Shown here piece after piece: positions 62,612-64,000 of a stretch of 64,000 nt of DNA; positions within the stretch are counted from its first letter, which is position 1; each line of letters opens with the position of its first letter. The translations under genes were made by a program, and so were the position numbers. The notes beneath the pieces were generated by a model. The model saw only the letters and a list, made by a program, of their open reading frames with translations. It had not been told where the DNA came from and ran no database searches. This stretch comes from Rhodobacter sp. SY28-1 (GTDB taxonomy: Bacteria > Pseudomonadota > Alphaproteobacteria > Rhodobacterales > Rhodobacteraceae): contig NZ_STGH01000001.1 of NCBI RefSeq assembly GCF_005222785.1, positions 1,302,001-1,366,000 on the forward strand, written 5' to 3'.

Positions 62612-63468
62612 CAGCTTTTCACATTCGCATCAAGGGCTTCAAGGCTGCGTGCCGCGGCTTCGAAGTATTGCGGATGGGTCTCGATCGCCTGGTTCAGCAG
62701 GCCCTTGCCCACTGTCACGTCGCCCTGCTTGATCGCGGCAAGCGCCATGGAATACAGAAGCTCGGCCCGCTCGGTCTGGGTCATCCGCAGCACCGGCAGG
62801 TCGTACTTGCGCTGGGCCGCGCGGGCGAGGACGAGGTTGTTCTTCGCGGTGAAGAGCGACGGGTCGTAGGTCAGGGCTTCGGTGAACAGCTTTTCAGCCC
62901 CTGGCGCGTCGCCACGGGTCAGCTTGGAGAAGCCCCAGTTGTTCAGCACACCCGCCGGCGTCGTGGTCAGCCCGGCGGCGATTTCGTAGAAGCTGTCGGC
63001 CTTCTTCCAGTTCTTGTCGCTGTCCGCGACCATCGCCTCAAGCCGGTAGCGGTCAAAGGTTTCGTGGGTCGGCGGGATCTGGTTCAGCTCGGCCTTGGCT
63101 TCTGGCCACTGGTTCGACCGGATCAGCGCATCGGCCAGCATCACGCGGTCTTCCGGGGTCGACTCGGGATGGGCCACCGCCTGGCGCCAGACCTGGGCGG
63201 CCTCGGTCGGTTTCTGCGCGCGGATCAGCGACCGCGCCAGACCGCGCATCAGGTCGATCCGGTCGGGGTTCTGCTGCAGGGTGCGGGTGAAGTAATCCAC
63301 CGCCTCGTTGGGGTCGGCGACCGTCATCATCACGTCATTCAGGTTGGATTCGTCGATGACGTTGACGTCCTTCAGTGCCCGCTGGACCTGTGCGTCAGAA
63401 TCCTTCTGACAGGCTGACAAGGCAACTGCGCCGGAAAGGCACAGCACTACGAAAGCCGGATGGCGCAT
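62611..63468 (-). CDS. TPR-repeat lipoprotein, TadD-like
   Basis: The 285-residue protein has a lipobox (LSGAVALSAC, Cys20) and about six TPR-like repeats (for example FTRTLQQNPDRIDLMRGLAR, AQVWRQAVAHPESTPEDRVM, LFTEALTYDPSLFTAKNNLV). TadD is a periplasmic/inner outer-membrane lipoprotein needed for Tad pilus assembly. It is coupled to the prepilin peptidase gene downstream. Confidence 0.85.
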   Translation of the reverse strand: MRHPAFVVLCLSGAVALSACQKDSDAQVQRALKDVNVIDESNLNDVMMTVADPNEAVDYFTRTLQQNPDRIDLMRGLARSLIRAQKPTEAAQVWRQAVAHPESTPEDRVMLADALIRSNQWPEAKAELNQIPPTHETFDRYRLEAMVADSDKNWKKADSFYEIAAGLTTTPAGVLNNWGFSKLTRGDAPGAEKLFTEALTYDPSLFTAKNNLVLARAAQRKYDLPVLRMTQTERAELLYSMALAAIKQGDVTVGKGLLNQAIETHPQYFEAAARSLEALDANVKS

Positions 63469-63519
63469 GTTTGCGTCCTTTTTGTTGACTGCCCGTATCT
63501 AGTCTTGACGTGTCGCCGC

Positions 63520-64000
63520 CTAGAGATCGGAAAGTAGGACGTATTTGCCCTTTTCCTGTCGGACCAGACGGAACCCGCTGCTTTCTTGTTCTTGGGTGGT
63601 ATCATACACGCTCGCCTCGCTTTGCGCGATAGCAAGCATCAGATTTTCGCGGATCGAGTCCGTTTCGCCACTATCCAGCGCGAAGGCTTTCTGGAAATAG
63701 ACCCGCGCTTCGCCGATGTCGCCCTGTTCCATCTTCACCACGCCGATGTTGTTCAGGGCCGGAACGAAGTTGGGATCAAGCTCCAGCGCGCGTTCAAGCA
63801 GCTTTTCGGCCTGGCCCAGCCGCCCGAGCGCCAGGTTGGCCGAGCCGATAGAGGAGAGGACATCGGCATTGATGCCAATTTCCCCGGCCCCACGCAGATA
63901 GGCCTTCAAAGCAAGTTCGTGCTCGCCCGCCTCCATCAGCCGGTGGCCGACGGTCATCCCGTCAACGCCATCGCCATTGGCGTCGACGCCGTAGGGGCGG
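63520..64000 (-). CDS. TPR-repeat protein, TadD-like, 5' end cut by the window edge
   Basis: The visible C-terminal part of about 160 residues reads MTVGHRLMEAGEHELALKAY, INADVLSSIGSANLALGRLG and NFVPALNNIGVVKMEQGDIG, typical TPR helices of TadD. The frame continues through the right edge (upstream residues PYGVDANGDGVDG), so the start lies outside. It ends 51 bases before the second TPR gene, and the whole block is one likely Tad operon. Confidence 0.82.
   Translation of the reverse strand, partial: RPYGVDANGDGVDGMTVGHRLMEAGEHELALKAYLRGAGEIGINADVLSSIGSANLALGRLGQAEKLLERALELDPNFVPALNNIGVVKMEQGDIGEARVYFQKAFALDSGETDSIRENLMLAIAQSEASVYDTTQEQESSGFRLVRQEKGKYVLLSDL

Noticed and set aside
1-64000. 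CRISPR array, prophage, or complete insertion sequence
   Set aside because: No spaced direct repeats, phage structural genes or integrase were seen; the only transposase is the RAYT gene.

Overview
The window looks like a chromosomal segment of a Rhodobacterales (Rhodobacter/Paracoccaceae-type) alphaproteobacterium. Support comes from high GC with strongly biased third positions, an NDUFS4-type complex I subunit, a MeaB GTPase, a long-form PurC, typical small Rhodobacterales proteins (L28, L33, DUF1127) and a Tad pilus locus. These are assignments by eye, without database searches. Most of the window is ordinary core genome. I see no prophage, plasmid, complete insertion sequence or CRISPR array.

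Layout. 1-9.4 kb: P1-family peptidase (partial), DUF1993 protein, isochorismatase-like hydrolase, MFS transporter, BchE-type B12/radical-SAM protein, HrpB helicase, MeaB. 9.4-13.3 kb: L28, a small secreted protein, a flavin-binding protein, LepA. 13.3-15 kb: a small accessory patch with a low-GC orphan gene, a Phd/RelE toxin-antitoxin pair and an orphan BrnA-like antitoxin. 15-25.7 kb: PurC, a PfkB kinase, Dtd, an acyl-CoA synthetase, a DJ-1-like protein, an ABC exporter and a hydrolase/threonine dehydratase/degenerate hydrolase operon. 25.9-32.1 kb: an enolase-superfamily enzyme, tRNA-Arg(UCU), GNAT, an NDUFS4-like protein, a methyltransferase, UvrB, and a RAYT transposase gene bracketed by REP palindromes. 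33.5-40 kb: a tightly packed membrane/stress operon (27-residue membrane peptide, XpaC, TelA, DUF2927 lipoprotein, SPFH-GYF_2 protein, zinc-ribbon membrane protein) with a divergent three-helix membrane protein. 40-50.6 kb: RNA and translation genes (RluB-like, TadA, GatC, GatA, RNase P RNA, L33) plus a lipoprotein, amidase, EF-hand protein, VIT transporter and BI-1 protein. 50.7-60.7 kb: LysR/DUF1127 pair, quinone reductase, XRE regulator, an HisN-like phosphatase, two purine deaminases, MgtE and MTHFS. 60.7-64 kb: a Tad pilus locus tail (AAA ATPase, prepilin peptidase, two TadD-like TPR proteins).

Most notable is a family of short palindromes (GTAGGGTGGGC, loop, GCCCACC) present at least six times. 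Several copies abut or supply the stop codons of neighbouring genes; one copy supplies stops to two convergent genes. A RAYT gene sits between three copies, but the residue aligned with its catalytic tyrosine is histidine and its frame runs into antisense uvrB. A second palindrome family (TGTCCAC, spacer, GGACA) also sits directly after stop codons twice. The best candidate for an under-described system is the XpaC-TelA-DUF2927-SPFH/GYF_2-zinc-ribbon operon with its tiny leading membrane peptide.
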